Shown here: positions 48,211-58,899 of the stretch, in pieces | How the letters are laid out: each line of letters opens with the position of its first letter | Position numbering within the stretch: position 1 is the first letter of the stretch | Origin: Oncomelania hupensis | Lineage: Eukaryota > Mollusca > Gastropoda > Littorinimorpha > Pomatiopsidae | Direction: 5' to 3' | Length of the DNA stretch: 64,000 nucleotides | Assembly: GCA_036898135.1 (NCBI GenBank) | Contig: CM072513.1 | Coordinates: 18,901,286-18,965,285 of the forward strand | Notes under the pieces: generated by a model | The model's input: only the letters and a program-made list of their open reading frames with translations | Databases searched by the model: none | Told to the model about the DNA's origin: nothing | Program-made: the position numbers and the translations under genes

Positions 48211-48735
48211 TTCAGATTCAGATTCAGATTCAATAGTTTATTACAAGAAGAAAATGATTTTAGCATTAATTTGCTAGTCTTACAATCAGTCCTTCTTTCA
48301 ATCACTCACACATTTACTGTAATCATTCATCCGCATTCATGTAAAGACAAACATTGATTTGAAATAAACAAGCTAACTTCATAACAATGAAACTAACAAT
48401 ACTAAATATAACATATTTAACTGGAACCATTTAATTTAATAAATAAAGAGAGAAAGACGGACTGAGTGGGAAGAGAGGGGGGGGGGGGATGAAAGAGGAA
48501 AATCAAGTGATACATGCTAGAATGTATGATTTTTGAAATTATTAAGAAATATGTTGTAAATCTTGTACTTGAAGCTGTTTAACGATGTGCATTTTTTTAG
48601 TTCTAAAGGAAGAGTGTTCCATAACAGGGGGCCTTTAAAAGAGAAGCTAGATTTAAAAATGTCAATTCGTGGTTTTGGAAGTCGGTAGTTTTCAGAATGG
48701 TATTGTGTAGGAAATGACATTAGTTGATCACGTAA
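48211..48735 (-). mobile_element. CR1/L2-like LINE 3' end inserted in RTE copy B
   Basis: Flanked by GGAAGA at 48205-48210 and 48736-48741. The minus strand encodes a LINE C-terminus (KSSFSFKGPLLWNTLPLELK, then SLNSFKYKIYNIFLNN) and ends in a TGAATC repeat tail (GATTCAGATTCAGATTC on plus). Confidence 0.8.
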
Positions 48736-50256
48736 GGAAGAAGTTGAGGCAGCAGTGCAATCGCTGAAGAAAGGGAAGTCAGCGGGAGTGGACAACATAC
48801 CAGCGGAACTGCTACAAGCAGGAGGAGAAGCGATGACTGATGCTCTCACCATTATCTGTAACAAGATCTGGCAGAGTGGGGAATGGCCTACACCATGGAC
48901 CCAGTCGCTTGTCATCACTCTTCCCAAAAAAGGTAACCTTCAGGAGTGTGAAAATTACCGCACCATCAGCCTCATCAGCCATCCCAGCAAGGTCCTCCTG
49001 AAAATAATACTCAACAGGTTGAAACCACAAGCTGAACAAATCATAGCTGAAGAACAAGCAGGATTCATGGCAGGGCGAAGTACCACTGAACAGATTTTCA
49101 ACCTCAGAATAATCTGTGAGAAATACCTACAGCACCAACAACATCTATATCATGTGTTCATAGACTTCAAGAAGGCATTTGACCGAGTCTGGCATGCAGC
49201 TCTATGGGCAACCATGAAAGTGTACAACATCAGCCCTAAAATTATAGAAGTCATCAAAAGCCTGTATGACAAGGCTACCAGTGCAGTCCTCCATAACAGC
49301 GTCATCGGGAACTGGTTCAGAACAACAATCGGTGTGCGTCAAGGATGCCTACTCTCTCCAACACTCTTCAACATCTTCCTAGAGCGCATCATGTCAGATG
49401 CTCTTGCAGATCACGAAGGCACAGTCAGCATAGGGGGCAGAGCAATCTCCAATCTTCGTTTTGCGGATGATATTGATGGATTGGCTGGAGAGGAACAAGA
49501 ACTTGAACAGCTTGTACAGAGGCTTGACACCACCTCTAGAGCTTATGGAATGGAAATAAGTGCAGAGAAGACCAAAATGATGACCAACAACACCAATGGC
49601 ATCAACACGGACATCAAAGTACAAGGCCAATCCCTCAACACAGTGCACAGCTTCAAATATTTAGGAGCCATTGTGTCAGACAATGGGTCTCGACAGGAAG
49701 TCCTCTCCAGGATCGCAAAACAACTGCTGCCCTGACAAGGTTGAAGCCCATTTGGAAAGACAGAACCATCAGTCTACATTCCAAAGTAAGACTGCTGCGC
49801 TCTCTGGTCATCTCCATCTTCCTATATGCTTGCGAAGCATGGACCCTCACAGCAGATCTCCAACGAAGAATACAAAGCATGGAGATGAGGTGCTACAGAA
49901 GACTTCTGTGCATTTCCTATACCCAACACATCACCAACGTTGAAGTCCGACAGACCATCACACAAGCCATTGGACAACACGATGACCTGCTCACAGTGGT
50001 GAAGAAACGGAAACTCCGATGGTATGGCCACGTCACCAGATCATCAGGCCTTGCAAAGACCATTCTGCAAGGCACAGTGCAAGGAGGTAGAAGAAGGGGG
50101 AGACCGAAAAAGAGGTGGGAGGACAACATTCGAGAATGGACTGGTTTGACACTGAGCGAAGCCATGAGGGCTGCTGAGGACAGAGAAAGATGGAGTATGC
50201 TGGTTAAGCGATCATCTGTGGTGCCCCTACGACCTTCGGGTTATGGGACAGGATAG
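48736..50256 (+). pseudogene. RTE copy B: reverse transcriptase and C-terminus
   Basis: RT blocks GKSAGVDNIPAELLQAGGEA, MAGRSTTEQIFNLRIICEKY, TIGVRQGCLLSPTLFNIFLE and the catalytic NLRFADDIDGLAG are intact. The frame shifts at about 49717, then resumes with KPIWKDRTISLHSKVRLLRS to the terminal VPLRPSGYGTG. Confidence 0.85.
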
Positions 50257-50439
50257 GATAGGATAGTTTAATAATGTATCATTTATAATTTTTTTCTAAA
50301 TGATGATTTGTTTACCTATATAATGCATTATTTAGCATAATTTGCTAAATAAAGTATTATTTATATGTTGCTAAAAAATGCAATTTTTACGTAAACAAGT
50401 CAATGTTTAGGGACTGCAATTTTGATTATTTAGGGATTC

Positions 50440-51080
50440 GCAAGTACATGTCGTATTACTGTGATGCTATGAGGTAGTGATAAAGAAAATTGCAAAATCG
50501 TGATTTTACGCTGTTTTGCGATTTAAAATGTGGCAACTGCTTTATTTTGCTCTATTTTTTTTATTCGTTCACAACAGTATTAATATACTAAACTGCAACG
50601 GTAACGGCTTCAGAAAAGATGGATCCATCATTATTTCTTCATTGGCGTCCTTGCCTTCAAAGTACTTCCGCATGTTTCTTGTCACTTTAGTTTAGTTTAG
50701 CCAGTGGTTCAACCTGCCAATCCCTGGTAGTTTCGAATAAGCTGAAACTTTCCGTTTTAAATTAAACATAATTCAACTCAACAGAACAAACGGAAACACA
50801 GTCTCAACTGAACACAGTTTTTGGGTAAATAAATTTTTACAATTTTTTTTTTCTTCTGACGAAGATACTCAAAAACCGAACACTCCCGCACAAAAATGAC
50901 CTTGACCTTTCGTTTGTGTTCGGGAGGTTACAGACGTTTTATCTTCGAATTTGTGGAGTGATTTATGTTCAAAAATAAATAATAAACACACATTTTGCAT
51001 ACACAATCTTTGGAAAGACCTTGCATTTAATTATAGAAAGCAATACAATTATAAAAAATCAAGCTTTCAAGTAAATCCTG
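50440..51080. other. Centre of the foldback element
   Basis: AT-rich, no open frame of note. It holds a short inverted pair, AACCGAACACTCCCGCAC and GTGTTCGGGAGGTTA, around a TGACCTTGACCTT motif (50897-50909). Confidence 0.5.
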
Positions 51081-51284
51081 GAATCCACTAAATAATGAAA
51101 ATTGCAGCCCCTAAACAATGAACTGCTTACGTAAATAATGCATTATTTAGCAATATCTTCTAAATAATACTTTATTTAGAAAATTCTGCTAAATAATGCA
51201 TTATATAGTTAAACAAATCATTATTTATAAACATTTCTAAATAATACATTATTTAACACAATCTGCTAAATAATGCAGTAATCC

Positions 51285-54200
51285 TATCCTATCCTATCCT
51301 GTCCCATAACCCGAAGGTCGTAGGGGCACCACAGATGATCGCTTAACCAGCATACTCCATCTTTCTCTGTCCTCAGCAGCCCTCATGGCTTCGCTCAGTG
51401 TCAAACCAGTCCATTCTCGAATGTTGTCCTCCCACCTCTTTTTCGGTCTCCCCCTTCTTCTACCTCCTTGCACTGTGCCTTGCAGAATGGTCTTTGCAAG
51501 GCCTGATGATCTGGTGACGTGGCCATACCATCGGAGTTTCCGTTTCTTCACCACTGTGAGCAGGTCATCGTGTTGTCCAATGGCTTGTGTGATGGTCTGT
51601 CGGACTTCAATGTTGGTGATGTGTTGGGTATAGGAAATGCACAGAAGTCTTCTGTAGCACCTCATCTCCATGCTTTGTATTCTTCGTTGGAGATCTGCTG
51701 TGAGGGTCCATGCTTCGCAAGCATATAGGAAGATGGAGATGACCAGAGAGCGCAGCAGTCTTACTTTGGAATGTAGACTGATGGTTCTGTCTTTCCAAAT
51801 GGGCTTCAACCTTGTCAGGGCAGCAGTTGTTTGTGCGATCCTGGAGAGGACTTCCTGTCGAGACCCATTGTCTGACACAATGGCTCCTAAATATTTGAAG
51901 CTGTGCACTGTGTTGAGGGATTGGCCTTGTACTTTGATGTCCGTGTTGATGCCATTGGTGTTGTTGGTCATCATTTTGGTCTTCTCTGCACTTATTTCCA
52001 TTCCATAAGCTCTGGAGGTGGTGTCAAGCCTCTGTACAAGCTGTTCAAGTTCTTGTTCCTCTCCAGCCAATCCATCAATATCATCCGCAAAACGAAGATT
52101 GGAGATTGCTCTGCCCCCTATGCTGACTGTGCCTTCGTGATCTGCAAGAGCATCTGACATGATGCGCTCTAGGAAGATGTTGAAGAGTGTTGGAGAGAGT
52201 AGGCATCCTTGACGCACACCGATTGTTGTTCTGAACCAGTTCCCGATGACGCTGTTATGGAGGACTGCACTGGTAGCCTTGTCATACAGGCTTTTGATGA
52301 CTTCTATAATTTTAGGGCTGATGTTGTAAACTTTCATGGTTGCCCATAGAGCTGCATGCCAGACTCGGTCAAATGCCTTCTTGAAGTCTATGAACACATG
52401 ATATAGATGTTGTTGGTGCTGTAGGTATTTCTCACAGATTATTCTGAGGTTGAAAATCTGTTCAGTGGTACTTCGCCCTGCCATGAATCCTGCTTGTTCT
52501 TCAGCTATGATTTGTTCAGCTTGTGGTTTCAACCTGTTGAGTATTATTTTCAGGAGGACCTTGCTGGGATGGCTGATGAGGCTGATGGTGCGGTAATTTT
52601 CACACTCCTGAAGGTTACCTTTTTTGGGAAGAGTGATGACAAGCGACTGGGTCCATGGTGTAGGCCATTCCCCACTCTGCCAGATCTTGTTACAGATAAT
52701 GGTGAGAGCATCAGTCATCGCTTCTCCTCCTGCTTGTAGCAGTTCCGCTGGTATGTTGTCCACTCCCGCTGACTTCCCTTTCTTCAGCGATTGCACTGCT
52801 GCCTCAACTTCTTCCCGGAGAATTGGGAGGATTTCTTCTTCTTCTCTGCTCTCGGGACATGCTAGAACTGATGGGTCTCCATTTGGTGTATGGTTGTAAA
52901 GGTCAGAGCAGTACTCTGTCCATCTGTCCAAGACTTCTTGTTCTTCTGTAAGGCAAATGCCAGACTTGCTTTGGATAGTGGAGACTTTGGGCTGTTTAAC
53001 ACTTGTCAGCCGCTTCACCGTCTGGTAGGCCTTCTTGCTGTTGTTCTTGTTCAGATTGTTCTCTATTTCCTGGCATTGATCTTCTATCCAGTTCTCCTTT
53101 GCTGTGCGCATGCCTTTTCGGATGTCATTGTTGATTTTTCGGTAGACATCAGCTCCCTGTGAGGTGTTCTTTTTCTTTTTTAACTCTCTTCGTTTATCAC
53201 ACAGATCCAAAAGTTCAGGTGTGATCCACGGCTTCTTCTTTGGTCGGTGCTTGCCAAGGATCTCAGTGGCGGCATCTGTTACAGCTGAGTTGAAGGTATT
53301 GGTCATGGTGTTGACATCTACTTCGCCTGCCCCCAAAATAAGCAGTGGTGCAAATTTCCCTCCAATTGTGGCCTGAAATATTTTTGCCACCTCCGGGTCT
53401 TGCAGTTTGTCCAGGTCGAACTTCAGCCTAGTGCACTTTGCTGTATTTACTCTCTTCAAATGGAGCCGGAAAGACATCATCACGAGATCGTGGTCACTTC
53501 CAATGTCTGCTCCTGGAAAAGTGCGTGTCCTGCCAATGTTGATGCTTGATCTGAAGCGTTTCTTGACCATGATGTAGTCGATCTGGTTGTGATGTTCCCC
53601 GCCGGGACTGTGCCATGTCCATCGTCTGGATTTTTTGTGGAGACCAAGCGTGTTTGCCAGTACCAGATTGTTGTATCTGGCAAACTCCAATAGCCTCAGA
53701 CCCCTGTCATTTGTCTCGTTGTTGCAGTGGGGTCCGCATGTGTCTCCCCAGTTGTGGTGCGCATCTTGGCCAACCTTGGCATTCCAGTCGCCTTGCACTA
53801 TGACTATGTCCTTCTTCGGCACTTGGTCAAGGACCGCCTGTATATTTTCATAAAAATCCTCCACTTCGCTGTCTTCATAGTCTGATGTTGGGGCATAGGC
53901 CTGGATGATGGTAATGTTGAAAGGGGTTGCTCTTAGACGGATGGTAATGAGTCTACTGGAGACTGGGCGGCAACCCATGACAGTGGCTAGAATGTTCTTG
54001 TGGACCAAGAATCCAACGCCGTGTTCGTGCCTGTCATCTCTACCGCTGAAATAGAGCTTGTGGCCTTTGTCAGTCGTTGTTTCACCTAGGCCTTTCCAGC
54101 GCAGTTCGCTGATACCTAGAACGTTCCATCGATAGTGGTCCAGCTCGTGGGCCAGTTCTTCTAATTTTCCTTCCGCAGTTAGGGTCCTGACATTCCAGGT

Positions 54201-54455
54201 TCCTATGACGATGTTGTTTCTCGTGCGGATCTTGCTAATTTGTCCATCAGTAGCATACTTTTCACCTCCGTCCTGGTGGCCAACGGAAGGCGCGGTCCTT
54301 GTGTAGCCGGGCGACGACCGATCCGGCATGGAATTAGTGGATAGCCTCATCATGTGTTGTGTCTTGGGCAAAAAAAAAGACCTGGCAGGGCCCAATCCTC
54401 TCCAGGCTGTTGGCCACAGCCGAAATCCACGAATACAGTGTGGCTCGCCTTGGCC
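51285..54455 (-). mobile_element. RTE LINE copy A, near full length
   Basis: The 3' end (TCCTATCCTATCCTATCC, inverted) is at the left and a ~60-bp 5' leader at the right. Flanks GTAATCC (51278-51284) and GTAAATCC (54456-54463) form a probable, slightly imperfect duplication. It is the reference copy for about ten RTE fragments in the window. Confidence 0.9.
51294..54395 (-). CDS. RTE LINE polyprotein: endonuclease and RT
   Basis: An uninterrupted 1,033-codon frame. After a ~60-residue leader comes an APE-type endonuclease (residues ~65-310): IGTWNVRTLTAEGKLEELAH, LGISELRWKGLG, VIVQGDWNAKVGQDA, NQIDYIMVKKRF and GSDHDLVMMSF, with the catalytic Glu, Asp and His residues in their usual places. 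RT follows (about 540-810), with RTISLISHPSKVLLKIILNR, FIDFKKAFDRVWHAALW and the catalytic FADD near 770. The C-terminus is basic (GGRRRGRPKKRWEDNIREWT). The layout and motifs match the RTE/BovB group, with a single main ORF and no RNase H. The enzyme would nick DNA and copy its own RNA. All core motifs look intact, so it could be an active source. Confidence 0.93.
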   Translation of the reverse strand: MGPARSFFLPKTQHMMRLSTNSMPDRSSPGYTRTAPSVGHQDGGEKYATDGQISKIRTRNNIVIGTWNVRTLTAEGKLEELAHELDHYRWNVLGISELRWKGLGETTTDKGHKLYFSGRDDRHEHGVGFLVHKNILATVMGCRPVSSRLITIRLRATPFNITIIQAYAPTSDYEDSEVEDFYENIQAVLDQVPKKDIVIVQGDWNAKVGQDAHHNWGDTCGPHCNNETNDRGLRLLEFARYNNLVLANTLGLHKKSRRWTWHSPGGEHHNQIDYIMVKKRFRSSINIGRTRTFPGADIGSDHDLVMMSFRLHLKRVNTAKCTRLKFDLDKLQDPEVAKIFQATIGGKFAPLLILGAGEVDVNTMTNTFNSAVTDAATEILGKHRPKKKPWITPELLDLCDKRRELKKKKNTSQGADVYRKINNDIRKGMRTAKENWIEDQCQEIENNLNKNNSKKAYQTVKRLTSVKQPKVSTIQSKSGICLTEEQEVLDRWTEYCSDLYNHTPNGDPSVLACPESREEEEILPILREEVEAAVQSLKKGKSAGVDNIPAELLQAGGEAMTDALTIICNKIWQSGEWPTPWTQSLVITLPKKGNLQECENYRTISLISHPSKVLLKIILNRLKPQAEQIIAEEQAGFMAGRSTTEQIFNLRIICEKYLQHQQHLYHVFIDFKKAFDRVWHAALWATMKVYNISPKIIEVIKSLYDKATSAVLHNSVIGNWFRTTIGVRQGCLLSPTLFNIFLERIMSDALADHEGTVSIGGRAISNLRFADDIDGLAGEEQELEQLVQRLDTTSRAYGMEISAEKTKMMTNNTNGINTDIKVQGQSLNTVHSFKYLGAIVSDNGSRQEVLSRIAQTTAALTRLKPIWKDRTISLHSKVRLLRSLVISIFLYACEAWTLTADLQRRIQSMEMRCYRRLLCISYTQHITNIEVRQTITQAIGQHDDLLTVVKKRKLRWYGHVTRSSGLAKTILQGTVQGGRRRGRPKKRWEDNIREWTGLTLSEAMRAAEDRERWSMLVKRSSVVPLRPSGYGTG

Positions 54456-54717
54456 GTAAATCCTTTGTTTTTATTTAGCAACAATGCCTTATTTACCTAT
54501 ATTATGATTTATTTACGTAAACAATGCATTGTAAATAATAAGTTATTTACGGAGAAAATATATTATTTATTTTAGAGAAACCTTAACTTGTTTGTAAACA
54601 AATGATTATTTAGAAAATATGTTTCTATATAAAAATTGTTTATCCGAAAGTGGTTTAAAAAAAGAAAAACACAACGAAAAATATCGCTAATAAATATTTT
54701 ACAAAGGGAATTCCATA

Positions 54718-55060
54718 CTCGGTACCTATCAACCAATGTAATGATCGGCTCTAGACAGGTGTGTGAGAGATGAAGATTCAGGGTTGGAGTGGCGTAATTG
54801 ACGAACTGTCCTGAGTTTACCACAACGTTGTTAAAGCTAATGGGTTTTGGTTGTATTAGAGTTATGGAAATGTGACTGCCGCTCACTTGACTATCATGGC
54901 AGCACAGTAAAAACCTCTCTCGATCCGTATCAACGGGTGTCATGATTGGCTCTTATGTGGAAGCGGAGAAGATCCAAGATGCCGGTAGGGTAATCGATGA
55001 GCTGTGCTGAGTTCATTACAACATTGGTAATTTTAACGGTTTGGGTTGTAATAAAGTTAT
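54718..55060. repeat. Diverged tandem duplication of ~185 bp
   Basis: Unit 1 (54718-54890) and unit 2 (54905-55060) share ordered blocks: CTCG..TATCAA, ATGATCGGCTCT/ATGATTGGCTCT, CTGAGTTTACCACAACGTTG/CTGAGTTCATTACAACATTG and GGTTGTA..AGAGTTAT. A GT array follows unit 2. Confidence 0.7.
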
Positions 55061-55062
55061 CG

Positions 55063-55126
<64 letters not shown>

Positions 55127-55165
55127 GTGTGGGTGTAGGTGTGGGTGTGTGTGTAGGTGTGTTTA
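55061..55165. repeat. GT dinucleotide array
   Basis: About 65 bp of pure GT, then GTAGGTGTGG-type units. Confidence 0.95.
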
Positions 55166-55454
55166 GTTTAGTTAATATCACCATCTCGCAATACAATAAA
55201 TATCATGAACCCTGTAGTACCCATACTAACTCTATATTATTCAAATACAACAGAGGATACTGAAGAGATACATAATACAGGAATACAGACTCCTTTATTG
55301 TCCCCACAAACACCTGCAAGGAAATTCTTGGTGCAGTGTCCATCTGCATAGAAAACTCAAAGCAATGAAACCGTAACATCAACACAACCGTAAAATTAAA
55401 TAATGATGGCATATCTACAGTGATTCAGATCCATCGACAATGACGCTATCTCTC

Positions 55455-55618
55455 ACACACACACAAACACACACACACACACACGCACACACACACACAC
55501 CCACACACACACAAATATATACACATTCAAATACATATTTTTTCCCCATACATACATACACACATACATGTACACACATATAGACCCATATAATATACAC
55601 ACACACACACACACATAG
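55455..55618. repeat. CA-rich arrays
   Basis: Several ACAC runs separated by ACATACATACAC-type sequence. Confidence 0.9.
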
Positions 55619-55734
55619 GAGAAGTTTCATGTCAGTTTGATTCCGAAATGTAGTAGGCCTACTAGTTCAGAAATGTATAATCTATTTAATTCCATTTGAT
55701 AATTTTACATTTTAATCTGTTTCAGATCTATCAT

Positions 55735-56028
55735 TTGCATGAAGGTAGGTAGTCCCATAGCCTTGTGGCCGTAGGGGAGCGTGATGTTGGAGATCACACT
55801 TATCTTGGGCCAGCGTAATGAGGGTGATGCCCAACTCTCTCCCTCGCTGCTTTACCTTCCCCACCCTCAAGAGAGTAGGTACTCAATCACAGTTGAGTCA
55901 ACTGGGGGCGTTGTTGTTTGTCGCTTCACACCTTAGCGGTCACCCATCCAAGTGCTAACCGCACCGGACGGTGCTTCACTTTCGACACAGTAGCGAGTGC
56001 TCCAACCACTGCACTATCCGACACCCCC
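55735..56028 (-). mobile_element. SINE with tRNA-like head and 5S-like block
   Basis: The minus strand begins GTGTCGGATAGTGCAGTGGT and has GGTTAGCACTTGGATGGGTG, which resembles the internal promoter side of 5S rRNA (GGTTAGTACTTGGATGGG). The 3' half (GGTAAAGCAGCGAGGG, GCTGGCCCAAGATAAG) recurs at 61420-61480. It is not a 5S gene, since only ~25 bp match. Confidence 0.6.
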
Positions 56029-57519
56029 ATTTGCATGAAAGGTGGCTAAATTTGGGGTGAAATCCTCAAAGTTGTATAATAGACTTTATTCGAACAGTCG
56101 AAGTATCCACAGTATTCTAAACTAATTAAAAAAATAGAAAATAATAGCAACAACAAAACGTTGACGTACCTCCATATTTGACCGTGACGAACATTGTGAT
56201 ACAATCCTCCTTGGGTAATAATCCTCTCTCCGCTGAGATTCGTACAATGTTTTCACAGGCAAACAAAATTACTGTGCGAAGATCTATAATCTAGATCTCC
56301 AACATCTGGGAAATGGCGTCATTTCCAATGATGTCACTAAATGTCGGCGACTTTTAACCCAAATCAGTCCCCCCAAAAAGTGTCGAATTTTGCCGGAATT
56401 TGAAATTTCACTTTTTGACTTCGAAGTTTAGGCCTACTGAACAAACCGCAGATTGTTATCCAGTCTTAATGTGCACTAACTATTTCTGCCCTGAAAGAAA
56501 ATACAATGGAGCAATGCTTTTGAATAGGAATATGTCTTTTTCTTGTGTTTAACACATCATAATAATTAAAATTGCACAGAAATGATCACAAATCGAAGTG
56601 AAGAGTATAGTTCGTTGAATTCACACTTGAAACATGACTTATCAACAGATGAGAACTCTGCTGGCGTTCACGAATCAACGAGCGGTAAATGAAAGTCTTT
56701 CAGTGGGTTCGAAATACGAGGAATAACGACGAACGACGCATTCAGCGCTTTGAAAGAGTGAAGTAGAACTCTCACCTATTCGCGGACAGCTTACACATGT
56801 CAACGATGAAATGAGTGTTCCTCGTTGATCCTACCAAAAACGATACAATATTATTCCTTCATTATACACTAAAGAGCCTAGATAGAACTGGACTGCCAAA
56901 AACAATTAGTACTACGTTGCTTAAAAGTGCGTCTAATGGAGTTGAGAATTGCGCAAAACAATTATAAAACTGCTACTTCACATTAAGAGATGACTGTTTG
57001 CTTATATAGCCTATACAATTTGTTGTTGTTGTTGTTGTTGTAATATGTGTCTAATATTTGCGAACATTGAATCAAAACTTCCTTCACGACCTTTCAACAG
57101 AGTCGTCAGCTACAGGCAACTGGGTGACTGACGTACCTCCCTGAGAATACCTAAACCGGCGCGCAAAATATAGATTTATCGGTGCTGACTCAACGCTGAT
57201 AGCGTGTGTTATTTTCTGCCGCTACTTCTATGCGACTGATTGATTCTTGGCCTTTTGTATCGGATGACGCTCATTTACTGTACAGAAGGAAACTCGCGAG
57301 GTGACGTTCTTGGAGGGACCGCGTGTCTCTTATTTGAGAGTTTTCGCATGAATAATGTGGATTAATACATTCTGTTTATACTATCTAGTGTGAAAAGTTC
57401 GAGAAAAGAAAAAAAAAACCAAAGACCTCAAAATTACTTTAACTTTAAAGCCAACCTGGTCTTCAAATCGTCCGCTGGTGACAGAAAGAACAAACAGCTG
57501 CTCCACGACTGAAGCAGTA
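56029..57519. other. Unique-looking sequence, possible upstream region
   Basis: No long open frame and few repeats, one TTG run (57022-57041). On the minus strand, ATG at 56194 starts a 25-nt open segment ending in a strong donor, GGAG|GTACGT at 56170, phase 1. It could be the first exon of a minus-strand gene, perhaps the one ending at 35223. This rests on the splice site only. Confidence 0.25.
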
Positions 57520-58090
57520 TAACATTACATTACATAATTATTGCTTTAGGTCCAGAGGAGTCTTCCGAGTAAAATCAGGACCGGACAACCCCTGATCCGC
57601 ATAAAAGATCTGCTGAAACAACCCTAGTGGTAAAACTGAAAGCTCTCCACCAGCCAGTCACTTTACAATAAAGATATCCCACGCAGGGAACGCTGGGGCT
57701 GTACTCTAATTTATCGAACCCCCGTTTACAAAATCAAAATAGAATACAAACATCATTATATATTATCAACAAAACACATATAAAATGCCTACAATGCTAA
57801 ATAATAACATCATAGGAAGCCCTAGTGACCACCTGGCAGAAAGCGTCCAATATTCCCAAGCTGATCCAACAGACCTCATACACAAAAAAAGGAGTCTTGT
57901 CCCGGAAGAGTTTTCAAGAAAAAAGGTAGGTGACTGGTCAAGCGAAGAAGAAGATAGTATAGCAGATTGATAGAACAGAGCAGGAATGAGAAAGAGCAAA
58001 TGAGAAAGACAGCGACAGTGGGAATTTAAAGCACTAAATTTCCAGAAAGTGGGGATACTATTTATACTGAAACTCCCGGCACCCCAACGG
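57520..58090 (-). mobile_element. 600-bp dispersed element, copy 3
   Basis: Shares the body of 42298-42915 (AAAGATCTGCTGAAACAACC, GCGTCCAATATTCCCAAGCT, AGCACTAAATTTCCAGAAAG). Its 3' end is instead the I-like LINE type (AATTATTGCTTTAGGTCCAG, with an ATTAC tail), so the end was exchanged. Confidence 0.65.
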
Positions 58091-58463
58091 GGATACTGAA
58101 GCAGTATGCCATTTTATATAGGACAATATGGTAAGAGATTATATTATGCAAGCAATCATTTAAAGTTAAAAGAGAAGATTACAAACTTATTCTCATACTT
58201 ACACAACAAAATATTATGCTGATAAGCTTCATGCTGTGATGTACTTACTATAATATTCTCTAAGCACGCTATCAGTCCCTGTTGACAGAACGGCGAAATT
58301 ACTACTCAGAAACATCATACATTATGCTACATAACATGGTGAGAGGGAGAGATTATAATTTATTATAGTACGCAAACATTAATGTACTGTTTGAAGGGCA
58401 GGTGTAATACAGAATAACGTACATGTACACACAATTATACAACATTGTTTAAGAGTAAAAGGA

Positions 58464-58480
58464 TGCGCGAGTAGTAGTAA

Positions 58481-58533
<53 letters not shown>

Positions 58534-58535
58534 CA
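58464..58535. repeat. AGT trinucleotide array
   Basis: About 22 AGT units after GTAAAAGGATGCGCGAGTAG. The same lead-in and array recur at 58634-58684, so a ~170-bp segment is duplicated. Confidence 0.9.
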
Positions 58536-58633
58536 TGTACACAAAATTGTAAGGATATCGAATCGATATGCACTATTGACGGCACGGCGAAATAAAGCTT
58601 ACTACTAAAAAAATAACAACATTGCTTAAGTGT

Positions 58634-58645
58634 AAAAGGATGCGC

Positions 58646-58685
<40 letters not shown>

Positions 58686-58735
58686 TGTTGTTGTTGTTGT
58701 TGTTGTTGTTTTTGTTGTTGTTATTGTTGTTGTAA
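58634..58735. repeat. AGT then TTG arrays
   Basis: Second copy of the AGGATGCGCGAGTAGTAGTA segment, about 15 AGT units, then TTG repeats. Confidence 0.9.
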
Positions 58736-58899
58736 GACTACAGAATGCTACACCCTTACTAAAAAAAACAAATTTGACATAGGCATATGACATGACACTT
58801 GGACACTTAATTGAGGATCACGATCACAACTGGACCGGCGCCATCGGCGTGCGAAGAAAATATAAAAAAAAAAAAAAGAAAAAGAAAAAAGAAGAGCTC

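Larger units (their letters stand above)
47530..50265 (+). mobile_element. RTE LINE copy B, 5'-truncated
   Basis: Flanked by GTTTAATAATGT at 47518-47529 and 50266-50277, a 12-bp target duplication. It starts inside the endonuclease (DLVMMSFRLHLKRV) and ends GGGACAGGATAGGATAGGAT. The frame is cut by a 525-bp insertion at 48211-48735 and by a one-base deletion near 49717 (IAKQLLP then stop, against IAQTTAALTRL in copy A). Otherwise it is nearly identical to copy A at 51285-54455. Confidence 0.92.
47255..54735. mobile_element. Foldback element with long imperfect inverted arms
   Basis: Arms (47255-50440 and 51080-54735, minus the RTE insertions) are inverted copies built of GCTAAATAATGCATTATTTAGC-like palindromic units. 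Landmarks that match in inverse order: the inner AGGGACTGCAATTTTGATTATTTAG block (50410) with its counterpart at 51085; CGTAAATAATGC, GGTAAACAAATCAT, ACGGAGAAAAT; and the outer GGAATTCCCTTTGTA and ACCACTTTC blocks. The ~640-bp centre holds no gene. Outer ends and target duplication are not sharp. Each arm holds one RTE LINE. Confidence 0.65.

Noticed and set aside
55735..56028. A 5S rRNA gene
   Set aside because: Only about 25 bp resemble 5S rRNA; the rest does not.
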